Assembly: GCA_902789395.1 (NCBI GenBank)
Contig: CADANY010000017.1
Span: forward strand, 17,263 to 81,262
Source of the DNA: an uncultured Bacteroidia bacterium
GTDB lineage: Bacteria > Bacteroidota > Bacteroidia > Bacteroidales > UBA932
DNA: 64,000 bases
Reading direction: 5' to 3'
A program made the position numbers and the translations under genes. Positions 15,740 through 24,370 of the stretch are shown here, one piece after another. Below the pieces are notes generated by a model. That model had not been told where the DNA came from. It was given only the letters and a program-made list of their open reading frames with translations, and made no database searches. Every line of letters begins with the position of its first letter. Within the stretch, counting starts at the first letter, position 1.

Positions 15740-16987
15740 GGTTCGCCTGAGAAGATCGAGCGATGCGGCCGTAAAACGCTCAATGTTGCGTTTGCGGTCG
15801 TTGTGATAAATCTTTTTCTCGGTGACCGTCCCATCCGGACCCGCTACACCGATCCATACTGTACCAACCGGATTCACTCCGTCCCCTGAAGGACCGGCGA
15901 GTCCGGTTGTTGCTACGGCATAGTCGCTTCCGGTAAGGCGCCGGACTCCTTCGGCCATGGCCGCTGCCACCTCGCCGCTTACGACCCCATAACGGCATAT
16001 CGTCTCCTCCGGGACTTCGAGCACTTTCTCCTTGACGGAAATGGCATAAGAGGTTACCGAACCGAGGAAATAATCGCTGGATCCGGGAACGGAGGTGATC
16101 ATATGGGCGATATTGCCGCCCGTGCATGATTCAGCGGCACTGAGGGTCTTTCCTGACGATTTCAGAAGTACCCCGACGGTATGTTCAAGCGTGTCATCTT
16201 CAAGCGAGTAGATCAATTCGCCGAGCATGGGCCGCAGTTTGTCGATCTCCGCTTCGATTCTTCGGAGGTTGGACTCCCTGTCGCCGCCATAAACAGAAAG
16301 ACGCAGACGAACGCCGGTCAGCATGTTGGGAAGATAGGCAAGATGCATGTCTTCGGGTAGGGCATCTTCCCAGGAGGAAATCCGTTCGGACAGGGCTGAT
16401 TCGGCAAGTCCGAAAACCATGATGCTCCTGTGGGTGATGCCGCTGAGCGGATTGTGCCGGAGAATATCGTCCATAACATCCGGCAGGGCTCCCATCGCTT
16501 CATGGGGTACCCCCGGCAGGGAATAGAGGGTAGCGGGATGACCGAAGGTTGATTCAGGGAATCGGAATACCATAATGGGAGCCGTTCCGAGTCGGTTCAG
16601 AATGACTTCGCAATTTTCGGGGACATCCGCCTGTGCCCGGTTGATATCAAGTACGTCGAGTCCTCTGCCATGCAGGAATTCCGTAATGATCCTGGCCTGG
16701 TCTTCATTCCGTACATATCGTTTGCTGCCGGATAGCTCAGCAAGAGCTGCTTTCGTAATATCGTCTTTCGTCGGCCCCAGTCCGCCCGTCGAAATAACGA
16801 TTTCGTGATGGGTCAGTTCTTCCCTGAGGGACCGGACGATTTCATCATGGGCATCACCGATAGAGAGCATTCGGGTAACCTGAATGCCGAGTTCTCCAAG
16901 TTTGGATGCGATGCCGGAAGAGTTGGTGTCGATAATTTGGCCGATCAGAATCTCGTCTCCGATCGTGCAAATAGAAGCTTGTATCAT
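15710..16987 (-). CDS. cinA: CinA family nicotinamide-nucleotide amidohydrolase
   Basis: 425 residues in two domains. The N-terminal MoCF-like domain (GDEILIGQIIDTNS, then STGGLGPTKDD) hydrolyses ADP-ribose-type substrates in characterised CinA proteins. The C-terminal CinA domain from about residue 265 carries SAAESCTGGNIAHMITSVPGSS and recycles NMN by deamidation. The start overlaps the stop of the upstream PyrD-like gene by 4 nt, so they are co-transcribed. The 3' end overlaps DUF2807 on the other strand by 30 nt. Confidence 0.94.
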   Translation of the reverse strand: MIQASICTIGDEILIGQIIDTNSSGIASKLGELGIQVTRMLSIGDAHDEIVRSLREELTHHEIVISTGGLGPTKDDITKAALAELSGSKRYVRNEDQARIITEFLHGRGLDVLDINRAQADVPENCEVILNRLGTAPIMVFRFPESTFGHPATLYSLPGVPHEAMGALPDVMDDILRHNPLSGITHRSIMVFGLAESALSERISSWEDALPEDMHLAYLPNMLTGVRLRLSVYGGDRESNLRRIEAEIDKLRPMLGELIYSLEDDTLEHTVGVLLKSSGKTLSAAESCTGGNIAHMITSVPGSSDYFLGSVTSYAISVKEKVLEVPEETICRYGVVSGEVAAAMAEGVRRLTGSDYAVATTGLAGPSGDGVNPVGTVWIGVAGPDGTVTEKKIYHNDRKRNIERFTAASLDLLRRTLLRTVGSQC

Positions 16988-17784
16988 GGTTGGGTTTGAT
17001 TGGCAGAGAGATATTTCATAATCGTCCGGGGAAGGCGGATGCAGTTATCCGCCGTTTTCCCGTCGATTTCGATCAAATCGGCTCCCAATTCGAGCATGGC
17101 GGCGGCTTCTTCTGGAGTCTTTTTCATAAGGGAACCGATAACCGGCACACGTCCTTTCGTTATTTGGCGGGCAATCTTGACCCCTTCAACCCCTGTCATG
17201 ATAATGCCGTCGATTCCTGATAACATAGCGAAATCCAGCGTTTGTTTCAGGTCGTCTCCCTGTAGTTTACGGGGAATCCGAAGGATGATCGGAAGGTGGT
17301 TCTCATAGCAGATACGAAGACTCAGGAGTTCGTCGAGAATATCTGTAATAGACTCAGGTTCAGGGGCGAACATATCGACGATGACCATATCCACGAAGTC
17401 ATAGAGAAGGGTGAAGGGAATCAGGTAGTCTTCCAGGATATCCTCTTCGTCGGTATGGGACGGATCCCTTGAAAGCGAGGCCGCCAGAACGGTCCGTACC
17501 GGCGCCGAGCGGATTTCCCTGACGGCAGAAAGGATAGATGAACGGTTGTCTTTTGTACTGAAGGGGCCGATGGCCACGAAGCCGAATCCAAAATCGGAGA
17601 GTTGGTTGAAAAACTTTCCATCGTGATCCATTCCGCTCAATCCCAGCGGGTTCCGAAAGTTGATCGCAAAGATATCACGGGGACGTGACATATATTGCCG
17701 ATTGCTGCGATACCGCTGAATGGCGGACGCTCCGGGGATCAGCCTTCGAAACTGGAGGATTCTATGAAAGACTCGTTCGTTCAT
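16984..17784 (-). CDS. Degenerate dihydroorotate-dehydrogenase-like TIM-barrel protein
   Basis: 266 residues, shorter than true PyrD (about 325-340). The N-terminal part keeps the PyrD-like NPLGLSGMDHDGKFFNQL and FGFGFVAIG. The substrate-contact segment that follows in PyrD is missing. The catalytic Ser region (SSPNT in class 2 enzymes) reads VDMFAPEP, the conserved Lys of the KIAPD strand is Arg (LRIPRK), and the Gly-Gly FMN phosphate loop reads GSLMKK. It is therefore unlikely to catalyse dihydroorotate oxidation and may only bind a ligand or act structurally. It overlaps cinA by 4 nt. It is intact, without frameshift, so it is probably functional in some other role. Confidence 0.75.
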   Translation of the reverse strand: MNERVFHRILQFRRLIPGASAIQRYRSNRQYMSRPRDIFAINFRNPLGLSGMDHDGKFFNQLSDFGFGFVAIGPFSTKDNRSSILSAVREIRSAPVRTVLAASLSRDPSHTDEEDILEDYLIPFTLLYDFVDMVIVDMFAPEPESITDILDELLSLRICYENHLPIILRIPRKLQGDDLKQTLDFAMLSGIDGIIMTGVEGVKIARQITKGRVPVIGSLMKKTPEEAAAMLELGADLIEIDGKTADNCIRLPRTIMKYLSANQTQP

Positions 17785-17807
17785 CGCGTTTGTGCCTTAC
17801 TGATTAA

Positions 17808-17815
17808 CAAAGATA
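17808..17815 (-). promoter_or_regulatory. -7 box for the PyrD-like/cinA operon
   Basis: TATCTTTG on the minus strand sits directly after the stop of the XRE gene and would give a leader of about 20 nt. The -33 element is unclear. Confidence 0.45.
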
Positions 17816-18118
17816 CTAAAATATCTCCTTGAATGTGTTGTCATCATAGAAAATGACGACTTTTACGATCCTTTTTTCCGGTTCCGGATCTGCGATCGCC
17901 TGTGTTTCCGATTTGTACATGCGCCCTTTACCCGTAATCAACCATTCGAGGCTGAGAGTGGGGAATTTGGTAGCGAGACTCTCGATGAAGTCAAATCCGG
18001 GCTTGTTGCGTCCTGCGAGAATATGGGAGATGCCGGCCCTTGCCACGCCGAGTGAGTCTGCCAGCTGGGATTGTGTGATGTTTTCGGCATCAAGGAACTG
18101 TTGGAGGCGTTTGTTCAT
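17816..18118 (-). CDS. XRE-family helix-turn-helix regulator
   Basis: A 100-residue DNA-binding protein. The N-terminal HTH_3 domain spans about residues 5-60, with SQLADSLGVARAGISHILAGRNKPG as helix-turn-helix and recognition helix. The C-terminus is short and charged (KRIVKVVIFYDDNTFKEIF) and has no enzyme domain. The start at 18118 (MNKRLQQFL) is chosen because the longer frame would run through the promoter. A wide AT-rich region with a palindrome at 18284-18307 lies upstream and could hold its operator. Targets are unknown. Confidence 0.85.
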   Translation of the reverse strand: MNKRLQQFLDAENITQSQLADSLGVARAGISHILAGRNKPGFDFIESLATKFPTLSLEWLITGKGRMYKSETQAIADPEPEKRIVKVVIFYDDNTFKEIF

Positions 18119-18137
18119 GATTATCTTACTTGTTGTA

Positions 18138-18168
18138 CAAATGTAAATAATTAAAATGTCCTTTCCAA
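18138..18168 (-). promoter_or_regulatory. Promoter of the XRE regulator gene
   Basis: TTGG at 18165-18168, a 19-bp spacer and TACATTTG at 18138-18145 on the minus strand, giving a leader of about 15 nt. Confidence 0.6.
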
Positions 18169-18536
18169 TTCTTATGATTGAAAGATAGGGGAGTGAATAG
18201 AAGATTTCCGGCATGGAATATTTGCTATTTAAATATTTAGATAACAATACTTAAATATTTGAATTTCAGTTTATTAAATATCAATTGTGCCACTTGTTTG
18301 GCACAATATCAGCCCAGGATGTACGCAATGTTGTTTGTTTATATTATATAAAAATATAGGTAAGTTATATAAGTCGTTGATTATTAGTATTATATAATAA
18401 TATAGATATTGTTATAAAAAAATCTTATAACCTGCCTGTTGCCACCGTCCGTCGATTCACTCTTATTATGATTTTTGTTTACATTTGTAACGCGATAAAT
18501 GAATGCAAAGTGAATGGAAATGAATACTTGCTGAGA
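18169..18536. other. AT-rich intergenic region between the XRE gene and queA
   Basis: No gene is visible here. The stretch is very AT-rich from about 18230 to 18425, with repeated TATATAA/ATATTA words. It carries a perfect 8-bp inverted repeat at 18284-18307, and a plus-strand -7-like TACATTTG at 18480-18487 of unknown use. The base composition differs sharply from the flanking genes. Confidence 0.5.
18284..18307. repeat. Palindrome ATTGTGCC / GGCACAAT
   Basis: A perfect 8-bp inverted repeat (18284-18291 and 18300-18307) is separated by 8 bp, a shape suited to a dimeric regulator such as the adjacent XRE protein. The 10-mer TTTGGCACAA inside it recurs at 63800-63809, near the GTGTGCC cluster at the right end of the window. 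Confidence 0.5.
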
Positions 18537-18568
18537 TTTCGGAATCTGCAGAGATTTGTGTATCTTCG
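18537..18568 (+). promoter_or_regulatory. Probable queA promoter
   Basis: TTTCG at 18537-18541, a 19-bp spacer and TATCTTCG at 18561-18568, each one base off consensus, about 20 nt upstream of the queA start. Confidence 0.45.
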
Positions 18569-18589
18569 CACGGATTTTAAGAATTTAAC

Positions 18590-19801
18590 ATGATACCTGT
18601 TATTCGTATTGAAGATTACAATTATCCGCTTCCATCCGAACGCATAGCAAAATATCCACTTCCAGAGCGGGACAGCTCAATACTTCTCCATTATAAAGAC
18701 GGAGTAGTTTCCGAATCTGTTTTCAGAAATCTGCCCTCACTTCTTCCTGAGAATTCGCTGATGGTCTTCAATGATACGAAGGTCGTCCCTGCGCGCCTTC
18801 ATTTTCAGCGTGAGAGCGGTGCACATATTGAAGTCTTCTGTCTCGAACCCGTACACCCGGTCGAATACAACCTTTCTTTTGCTGCTACGGATTCCTGTTC
18901 CTGGAAATGCGTTATCGGCAACGCGAAACGATGGAAAGAGGATATCCTTCTGCTCTATAATCCCGACAATCGGGATGACATCCGGGCCATGGACCTCAGG
19001 GCCAAACTGGAGCAAAGGGACGGGCAGACCGGAATCGTTACCTTTTCCTGGTCGGACGGCTCTCCCTTCTCCTCCGTTCTGGAGAGGTGCGGTACCATTC
19101 CAATCCCTCCATATCTGAACAGGGATTCTGAAGCGATTGATACAGAGCGTTATCAGACCCTTTACGCCAGGATCCGGGGATCCGTGGCCGCACCGACGGC
19201 AGGGCTCCATTTTACCCAGAACGTGCTGGATGCCGTAGCAGAGAAAGGAATCGGCATCCGCCGTGTCTGTCTCCATGTCGGGGCGGGGACCTTCCTTCCT
19301 GTCAAATCTTCCCTGATTTCAGGCCATCCGATGCATCGGGAGCCTTTCAGTGTATCTCTGGATCTTCTTCGTGAACTTTCCCGCGGCGAGAAAACGGTCA
19401 CGGCTGTCGGAACGACATCGGTACGGACGTTGGAGTCACTGTATTATGCCGGTGCGGAGTATCTCGAGACCGGGGCCGTTTCAGATGTCGCTCAGTGGGC
19501 CCCTTATGAAAAGGATTATCCGTATTCTACAAAAGAAGCCCTGGAAGGCCTTGTGCGCTATTTGGAACATAATGGACTTCAAGAACTTAAGATCGGGACC
19601 CGGATTATTATCGTCCCCGGCTTCCCTTTCCGTATCGTCGATCGGATGGTCACCAATTTCCATCAGCCGGAGAGCACACTGATCCTGCTTGTCTCCGCCT
19701 TCGTCGGCGGGGACTGGCGTACAATCTATGATTATGCGCTCTCCCATGGATTCCGCTTCCTCAGTTATGGGGACAGTTCCCTCCTTGAAAGGCGGGGATA
19801 G
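18590..19801 (+). CDS. queA: S-adenosylmethionine:tRNA ribosyltransferase-isomerase
   Basis: 403 residues, matching QueA, which transfers and isomerises the ribosyl moiety of SAM onto 7-aminomethyl-7-deazaguanine in tRNA to form epoxyqueuosine. Family blocks are clear: LPSERIAKYPLPERDSS near the N-terminus, MVFNDTKVVPARL, IPIPPYLNR, SVAAPTAGLHFT, HVGAGTFLPV, GTTSVRTLES and NFHQPESTLILLVSAF. A moderately good promoter precedes it. It appears to be monocistronic or coupled with the acyltransferase gene 59 nt downstream. Confidence 0.95.
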   Translation: MIPVIRIEDYNYPLPSERIAKYPLPERDSSILLHYKDGVVSESVFRNLPSLLPENSLMVFNDTKVVPARLHFQRESGAHIEVFCLEPVHPVEYNLSFAATDSCSWKCVIGNAKRWKEDILLLYNPDNRDDIRAMDLRAKLEQRDGQTGIVTFSWSDGSPFSSVLERCGTIPIPPYLNRDSEAIDTERYQTLYARIRGSVAAPTAGLHFTQNVLDAVAEKGIGIRRVCLHVGAGTFLPVKSSLISGHPMHREPFSVSLDLLRELSRGEKTVTAVGTTSVRTLESLYYAGAEYLETGAVSDVAQWAPYEKDYPYSTKEALEGLVRYLEHNGLQELKIGTRIIIVPGFPFRIVDRMVTNFHQPESTLILLVSAFVGGDWRTIYDYALSHGFRFLSYGDSSLLERRG

Positions 19802-19860
19802 GATTTGCCTTTATCCTGCTTTTTACGTAGCTTTGCACTGCTAATAAAACCGAACCTGAT

Positions 19861-21024
19861 ATGGACGAGAATACCTATAATGTAGAAAATATCGCCCCCT
19901 ATACCGATGAAGAGGCCGTTGCGGCTCTCGGCAGGGTGGCAAATCATCCTTCCGTACCCTGGATTTCCAAGTATATCTTCTCGAACCAGCCGGAAACCTA
20001 TCTTCGTGATATCCTGAAGGGAATCAAAAGCATAGATGAATTCCAGCGTCTGGTCATGTCGGAGGCAATTGAGTGGGTCATCAACACGACGGTCCGCAAT
20101 TTCTCATATGACGGCTTTTCAAAGCTGCAGGAACTTCCCGGAAAAAACCTGTTCATGTCCAATCACAGGGATATCATCCTGGACCCTGCTTTTACCAATA
20201 TAATCCTGTTCCGGAACAAGATGCCACTCACCGAGATTTGTGTGGGAGATAATCTGCTCCAGAGCAAGACGATCGAATACCTGATCCGTTCCAACCGGAT
20301 GATCAAGGTCATCCGCGGTATCTCTGCCCGGGAGCTTTATCTCTCCTCCAAAGTTCTCTCCGAGTATATCCGTTCGACGGTGACGAGTGGGAAGAATTCC
20401 GTCTGGATCGCCCAGAAACAGGGCCGTACCAAGGATGGTATCGATGTGACCGAGCAGGGTCTCCTGAAGATGCTTGACATGAGCGGAACCGGTGATTTTG
20501 TCCATAATTTTATGGAACTGAGTATCGTGCCGTTGAGTATCTCCTATGAGTATGAACCTTGCGATGTGTTGAAGGCCCGCGAGATTTTGATCTCCCGTAC
20601 CCGGAAATATGTCAAGACGGAGAATGAGGACCTGCAGAGCATCATGGTCGGAATCAAGCAGCAGAAAGGGAATGTCCACCTGAATTTCGGCGATCCGCTG
20701 AATGAGGATGAGATCCGGGCGGCAGCCGAGGCTGACAAGAACGACCGTTACCAGTCGATCCGTCATGCTATCGACCGGCGTGTTATTCAGGGATATCGTC
20801 TGTGGAAGACGAACTATATCGCCTATGATCTCGTCAATCATAGTTTCAAGTATGCCGACCGGTATTCACCGGAAGATATGGAGAAGTTCATTCTTTATAC
20901 CGAACAGCAACTTGACAAAGTTGAGCCGACCCTGAACCGTAATGAACTCAGGGATATCTTCCTTCGTATCTACGGGAATCCGGTGATGACCCGTGAATAT
21001 GCAGAGGCTGATGAATGCCGGTAA
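19861..21024 (+). CDS. Glycerophosphate-type acyltransferase (PlsC/PlsB fold)
   Basis: 387 residues of lysophospholipid acyltransferase fold. The HX4D active-site motif is NHRDIILD (101-108), and VIRGISARELY near 150 is the second block, with a basic residue for phosphate. There is no N-terminal membrane helix, and the C-terminal ~150 residues are helical and charged. The acceptor may be glycerol-3-phosphate, lysophosphatidate or an aminolipid. The sequence does not decide which. It ends 14 nt from the convergent mscS. Confidence 0.82.
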   Translation: MDENTYNVENIAPYTDEEAVAALGRVANHPSVPWISKYIFSNQPETYLRDILKGIKSIDEFQRLVMSEAIEWVINTTVRNFSYDGFSKLQELPGKNLFMSNHRDIILDPAFTNIILFRNKMPLTEICVGDNLLQSKTIEYLIRSNRMIKVIRGISARELYLSSKVLSEYIRSTVTSGKNSVWIAQKQGRTKDGIDVTEQGLLKMLDMSGTGDFVHNFMELSIVPLSISYEYEPCDVLKAREILISRTRKYVKTENEDLQSIMVGIKQQKGNVHLNFGDPLNEDEIRAAAEADKNDRYQSIRHAIDRRVIQGYRLWKTNYIAYDLVNHSFKYADRYSPEDMEKFILYTEQQLDKVEPTLNRNELRDIFLRIYGNPVMTREYAEADECR

Positions 21025-21038
21025 GACCGGCTCCTTTT

Positions 21039-21929
21039 TTACTGCTGTTTCAGATGGACATCGAGCTGCGGGAACGGGAATGAAATACCGTTCTCAGGGA
21101 GTTTGCGGTAGATGGCTTCCGTGAGGTCATAGAAGACTCCCCAATAGTCCTCCCGCTTAACCCAGGCGCGGACCTTGATATCCACACTGCTGGTATTGAG
21201 TTCGGAAATACCGATGAAAAGATCGGCCGCTCCCGGGGTACTTTTGTCGAGAATCCGGGAATCCGCTGCGGCAATCTCACGGATGACACGCCTGACGGTA
21301 TCGATGTCGGAACCATAACTGACACTGAATACCTTGTCGACCCGGCGGAGCTGGCAGGTAGAATAGTTCGTTATGTTTCCGTTCGAGAGGGCTCCGTTCG
21401 GGAGAATGAGGACTTTGTTGTCGTAGGTGAGGAGTTTCGTATTGACAATGTTGACTTCCTGGACGGTTCCGGCAAATCCTTGTGCCTCAATATAGTCTCC
21501 CGCTTTGAAGGGTTTGAAAATCAACATCATGATTCCGCCGGAGAAATTCTGGACAGTCCCGCTCATGGCCATCCCGAAAGTCACGCCGCCTGCCGCCAGC
21601 AGGGCAGCGAGGGAGGTCGTGTTGATCCCGAGGGTGCTGATGGTTACGATGATGAGGATAACCCAGAGGACGATCGAGACCAGACTGGTTGTGAACGATA
21701 CGATCGTGCGGTCGGTCCCTTTCCGCTCAAATCCCCGACGGATGATACGGAGGATCCTTCGGATAATCCATCCTCCGATCAGATAGATCAGGAGGGCGGC
21801 CAGAACCTTCAGGCCGAAGTTCAGGAGTTCATGCAGGAGTTCGTGAAGGATTTCAGTCGGAGTGGATGTCGAGAGCGTATCGATAATATGCTCCGTTCCG
21901 TTTTTCAAGGTATCTTGTGATGGCAGCAT
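21039..21929 (-). CDS. Small-conductance mechanosensitive channel, MscS type
   Basis: 296 residues. Transmembrane helices cover about 30-150, with the pore-lining TM3 Gly/Ala-rich stretch (LAALLAAGGVTFGMAMSGTVQNFSGGIMML). The MscS beta domain follows (FKAGDYIEAQGFAGTVQEVNIVNTKL, then LILPNGALSNGNITNYS), and then the C-terminal alpha/beta domain. It sits in the inner membrane and releases osmolytes on hypo-osmotic shock. It lies 6 nt downstream of the antiporter gene in the same operon. Confidence 0.94.
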   Translation of the reverse strand: MLPSQDTLKNGTEHIIDTLSTSTPTEILHELLHELLNFGLKVLAALLIYLIGGWIIRRILRIIRRGFERKGTDRTIVSFTTSLVSIVLWVILIIVTISTLGINTTSLAALLAAGGVTFGMAMSGTVQNFSGGIMMLIFKPFKAGDYIEAQGFAGTVQEVNIVNTKLLTYDNKVLILPNGALSNGNITNYSTCQLRRVDKVFSVSYGSDIDTVRRVIREIAAADSRILDKSTPGAADLFIGISELNTSSVDIKVRAWVKREDYWGVFYDLTEAIYRKLPENGISFPFPQLDVHLKQQ

Positions 21930-21935
21930 GATTTG

Positions 21936-22901
21936 TTAAAGATTTAGGATCAGGTAAGCCATATATCCGATCCAGATAAGGACCATGATGGTTCCGTCGG
22001 CCCGGTCGATCTGGTTCTTCCGGAACGTTACGATACTTGTCAGGACGAGGAGTGAACTGAGAAGGAGAACGCCGGCGTCGAGAAGATTGATATCGGCAAA
22101 AGAGAGGGGAGAGATGACGGCAGATGCTCCGAGAATAAGTAGAACGTTGAAGATATTGGATCCGAGGATATTACCAAGTGCCAGCTGGCCTTTTTTCTTG
22201 GCGGCGGCTACAACGCAAGTTGCCAGCTCAGGCAGAGACGTTCCGCCTGCCAGGATCGTTACGGCGATAAATTTGTCACTGACTCCGAGCATGGATGCGA
22301 TCGAGGTCGCGGAGTTTACAAACAGGCGTCCGCCTATGACCAGCCCGGCCAGGCCTCCAATAATCAGTAAGATGCTGACCAGGACTTTTTTCTCTTTGGT
22401 ATCCGACTGGGTGTCGGAATCGGCATCCGGCTTGTTGAACTTAAAGCAAGACCATATATAAATAGCGAAAAGTACCAGCAGGATAATACCTTCCATTCTG
22501 GAAAGAACATCCGCATTCCCCAGTCCGAACAAGGTCATGCTCAGTCCCATGGCGAGGAAAAGAACAGTAATGATGATATTGATCGGAATATCCTTGATCC
22601 GGTTTTCACGCGTGATACCGATCGGCAGAATGATGGCGGTCAATCCCAGAATGAGCAGTGTGTTGAAGATGTTCGAACCGAGAACGTTTCCGACCGCTAC
22701 GTCTGAATTCCCGGCGAGGGCTCCGATGATGCTGACGACAAATTCAGGGGCCGATGTGCCCATGCCGACGATTGTCAGACCGATGACAAACTCACTGACT
22801 CCGGCTTTCCGGGCGACGGCGGATGCTCCGTCGACAAGATAATCGGCACCGAAGATGATCAGGGCAAGACCTGCTATGAGAATGAGAATCTGTGTAATCA
22901 T
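21936..22901 (-). CDS. Calcium/sodium antiporter (CaCA family, YrbG-like)
   Basis: 321 residues, about ten transmembrane helices in two inverted halves. The alpha repeats are GMGTSAPEFVVSIIGALAGNSDVAVGNVLGSN in the first half and AGGTSLPELATCVVAAAKKKGQLALGNILGSN in the second, with the ion-coordinating Glu in each. The start at 22901 (MITQILILIAG) overlaps the rlmD stop by 4 nt, so translation is probably coupled. An ATG further upstream would add a segment inside rlmD that the family lacks. The exact ion pair is inferred from the family. Confidence 0.92.
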   Translation of the reverse strand: MITQILILIAGLALIIFGADYLVDGASAVARKAGVSEFVIGLTIVGMGTSAPEFVVSIIGALAGNSDVAVGNVLGSNIFNTLLILGLTAIILPIGITRENRIKDIPINIIITVLFLAMGLSMTLFGLGNADVLSRMEGIILLVLFAIYIWSCFKFNKPDADSDTQSDTKEKKVLVSILLIIGGLAGLVIGGRLFVNSATSIASMLGVSDKFIAVTILAGGTSLPELATCVVAAAKKKGQLALGNILGSNIFNVLLILGASAVISPLSFADINLLDAGVLLLSSLLVLTSIVTFRKNQIDRADGTIMVLIWIGYMAYLILNL

Positions 22902-24319
22902 AATTCTGATGTATTCTTGCGTACCAGTGCACATACGTTTTCGACGTGCTGGGTATGAGGGAACATATCGACGGGTTGGACGGCCGTGATGGTATAATCC
23001 CGGCAGAGAATTGCCAGGTCACGTGCCTGGGAGGCGGGATTGCAGCTGACGTAGACCATCCGGTCCGGGGCGGCCCGGAGGATCACCTCTGCGACATCAG
23101 GGTGGATGCCGGCGCGCGGCGGGTCCAGGATGATGACGTCCGGTCTGCCATTTTCCTGGATAAAGTCATCATTCAGAACATCTTTCATATCTCCGGCGAA
23201 AAAAGTGCAGTTTTCGATACCGTTCGCTTCCGCGTTGGTGCGGGCGTCTTCGATCGCCTCGGGGACATATTCGATTCCGATGACTTTTTTTGCACGGGAA
23301 GCGACGAACTGGGCAATTGTTCCGGTTCCCGTATAAAGATCGTAGACCGTTTCGTCTCCCTTGAGGCCGGCGAAATCCCGGGCAACACTGTAGAGGCGGT
23401 AGGCTTGCAGGGTATTGGTCTGATAAAATGATTTCGGACCGATTTTAAACCGGAGTCCCTCCATTTCCTCATAGATCGCGTCCTCTCCTTTGTAGAGGAT
23501 ACAGGTCTGGTCTGAGATCGAGTCGTTCAGTTTCGTATTGACGACGTAATAGAGAGACGTGATTTCCGGAAAGCGCCCGGCGACAGCATCCAAGAGAGCG
23601 GTGCGACGGGGTTCATCCTCATGGAAGAAACAGAGAATCAGCATGACATTCCCGCTTTCCGTTGTCCGGACGAACATATTCCGGAAGAACCCCCGGTTCT
23701 CACGGATATTGAAGAATTCATATCCGTGTTCGATACAATATTGTTTGATAAAGAGCCGGATGGCGTTGGATGGTTCCTTCTGGAGATGACAGTCCTTAAT
23801 ATCGAGAACTTTATCGAAAAATTTCCCGACATGGAATCCGAGTCCCATCTTTTCGCTTTCTGAGAGCGCATCCGGGTCTTCGTCTTTATAGATCCAACGC
23901 TTGTCTGAGGCCGTGAATTCCAGTTTGTTGCGGTAGTACTGTTCCCGTTCCGAGGGAAGGGTCGGCCGGATTTCAGGGACGTCGAGGTGACCGAGGCGGA
24001 CGAGCTGGTCCCAAACCTGTTGCCGTTTGGCTTCAAGCTGCATCGGATAGGGGAGCGGCTGCCATTTGCAACCTCCGCAGAATCCGAAATGGGGGCAGAA
24101 CGGCTTGAGTCGGTGGGGAGAAGGCTCGACCATCCGTACGGTGAAACCTTCCATATAATTTTTCTTTTTTTTGAAGATGCGGACGTCAACGACATCCCCG
24201 GGAACGGCGAATTCGACGAATACGACTTGTCCGTCTACGTGGGCTAGTGCCTTTCCTTCGGCGGCCACGGCTTCGATTCGGACATTTTCAAGAACGAGAT
24301 CCGTTTTTTTCTTGGACAT
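22898..24319 (-). CDS. rlmD: 23S rRNA (uracil-C5)-methyltransferase, RumA/RlmD type
   Basis: 473 residues. An N-terminal TRAM RNA-binding domain (about 5-62) is followed by an Fe-S cysteine cluster (C75, C81, C84 in CPHFGFCGGCKW), and then the SAM methyltransferase domain with YDLYTGTGTIAQF, ILDPPRAG and the catalytic Cys426 in YVSCNP. It makes 5-methyluridine in 23S rRNA. Bacteroidota have related paralogues for different positions, so the target base is not certain. A -7 box lies 20 nt upstream of the ATG, in a divergent region shared with the lactonase gene. Confidence 0.92.
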   Translation of the reverse strand: MSKKKTDLVLENVRIEAVAAEGKALAHVDGQVVFVEFAVPGDVVDVRIFKKKKNYMEGFTVRMVEPSPHRLKPFCPHFGFCGGCKWQPLPYPMQLEAKRQQVWDQLVRLGHLDVPEIRPTLPSEREQYYRNKLEFTASDKRWIYKDEDPDALSESEKMGLGFHVGKFFDKVLDIKDCHLQKEPSNAIRLFIKQYCIEHGYEFFNIRENRGFFRNMFVRTTESGNVMLILCFFHEDEPRRTALLDAVAGRFPEITSLYYVVNTKLNDSISDQTCILYKGEDAIYEEMEGLRFKIGPKSFYQTNTLQAYRLYSVARDFAGLKGDETVYDLYTGTGTIAQFVASRAKKVIGIEYVPEAIEDARTNAEANGIENCTFFAGDMKDVLNDDFIQENGRPDVIILDPPRAGIHPDVAEVILRAAPDRMVYVSCNPASQARDLAILCRDYTITAVQPVDMFPHTQHVENVCALVRKNTSEL

Positions 24320-24333
24320 ACTTTCTCTTTAAA

Positions 24334-24365
24334 TTTTACAAATTTACAAAATATTCATAACTTTG
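24334..24365 (+). promoter_or_regulatory. Lactonase gene promoter with a near-zero leader
   Basis: TTTT at 24334-24337, a 20-bp spacer and TAACTTTG at 24358-24365. Only 5 nt separate the box from the ATG at 24371, implying a leaderless or nearly leaderless mRNA. Confidence 0.55.
24339..24346 (-). promoter_or_regulatory. -7 box for the rlmD operon
   Basis: TAAATTTG on the minus strand, about 20 nt from the rlmD ATG. It lies within the spacer of the opposing lactonase promoter, so the two promoters overlap. Confidence 0.5.
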
Positions 24366-24370
24366 TTAAT

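Noticed and set aside
16984..17784. Functional dihydroorotate dehydrogenase (pyrD)
   Set aside because: The catalytic loop, conserved Lys and FMN phosphate loop are all altered, and the protein is about 60-70 residues short.
18480..18487. TACATTTG as a second queA promoter or start of a small RNA
   Set aside because: There is no -33 partner at 19-20 bp and no terminator downstream before queA. The box may be chance in AT-rich DNA.
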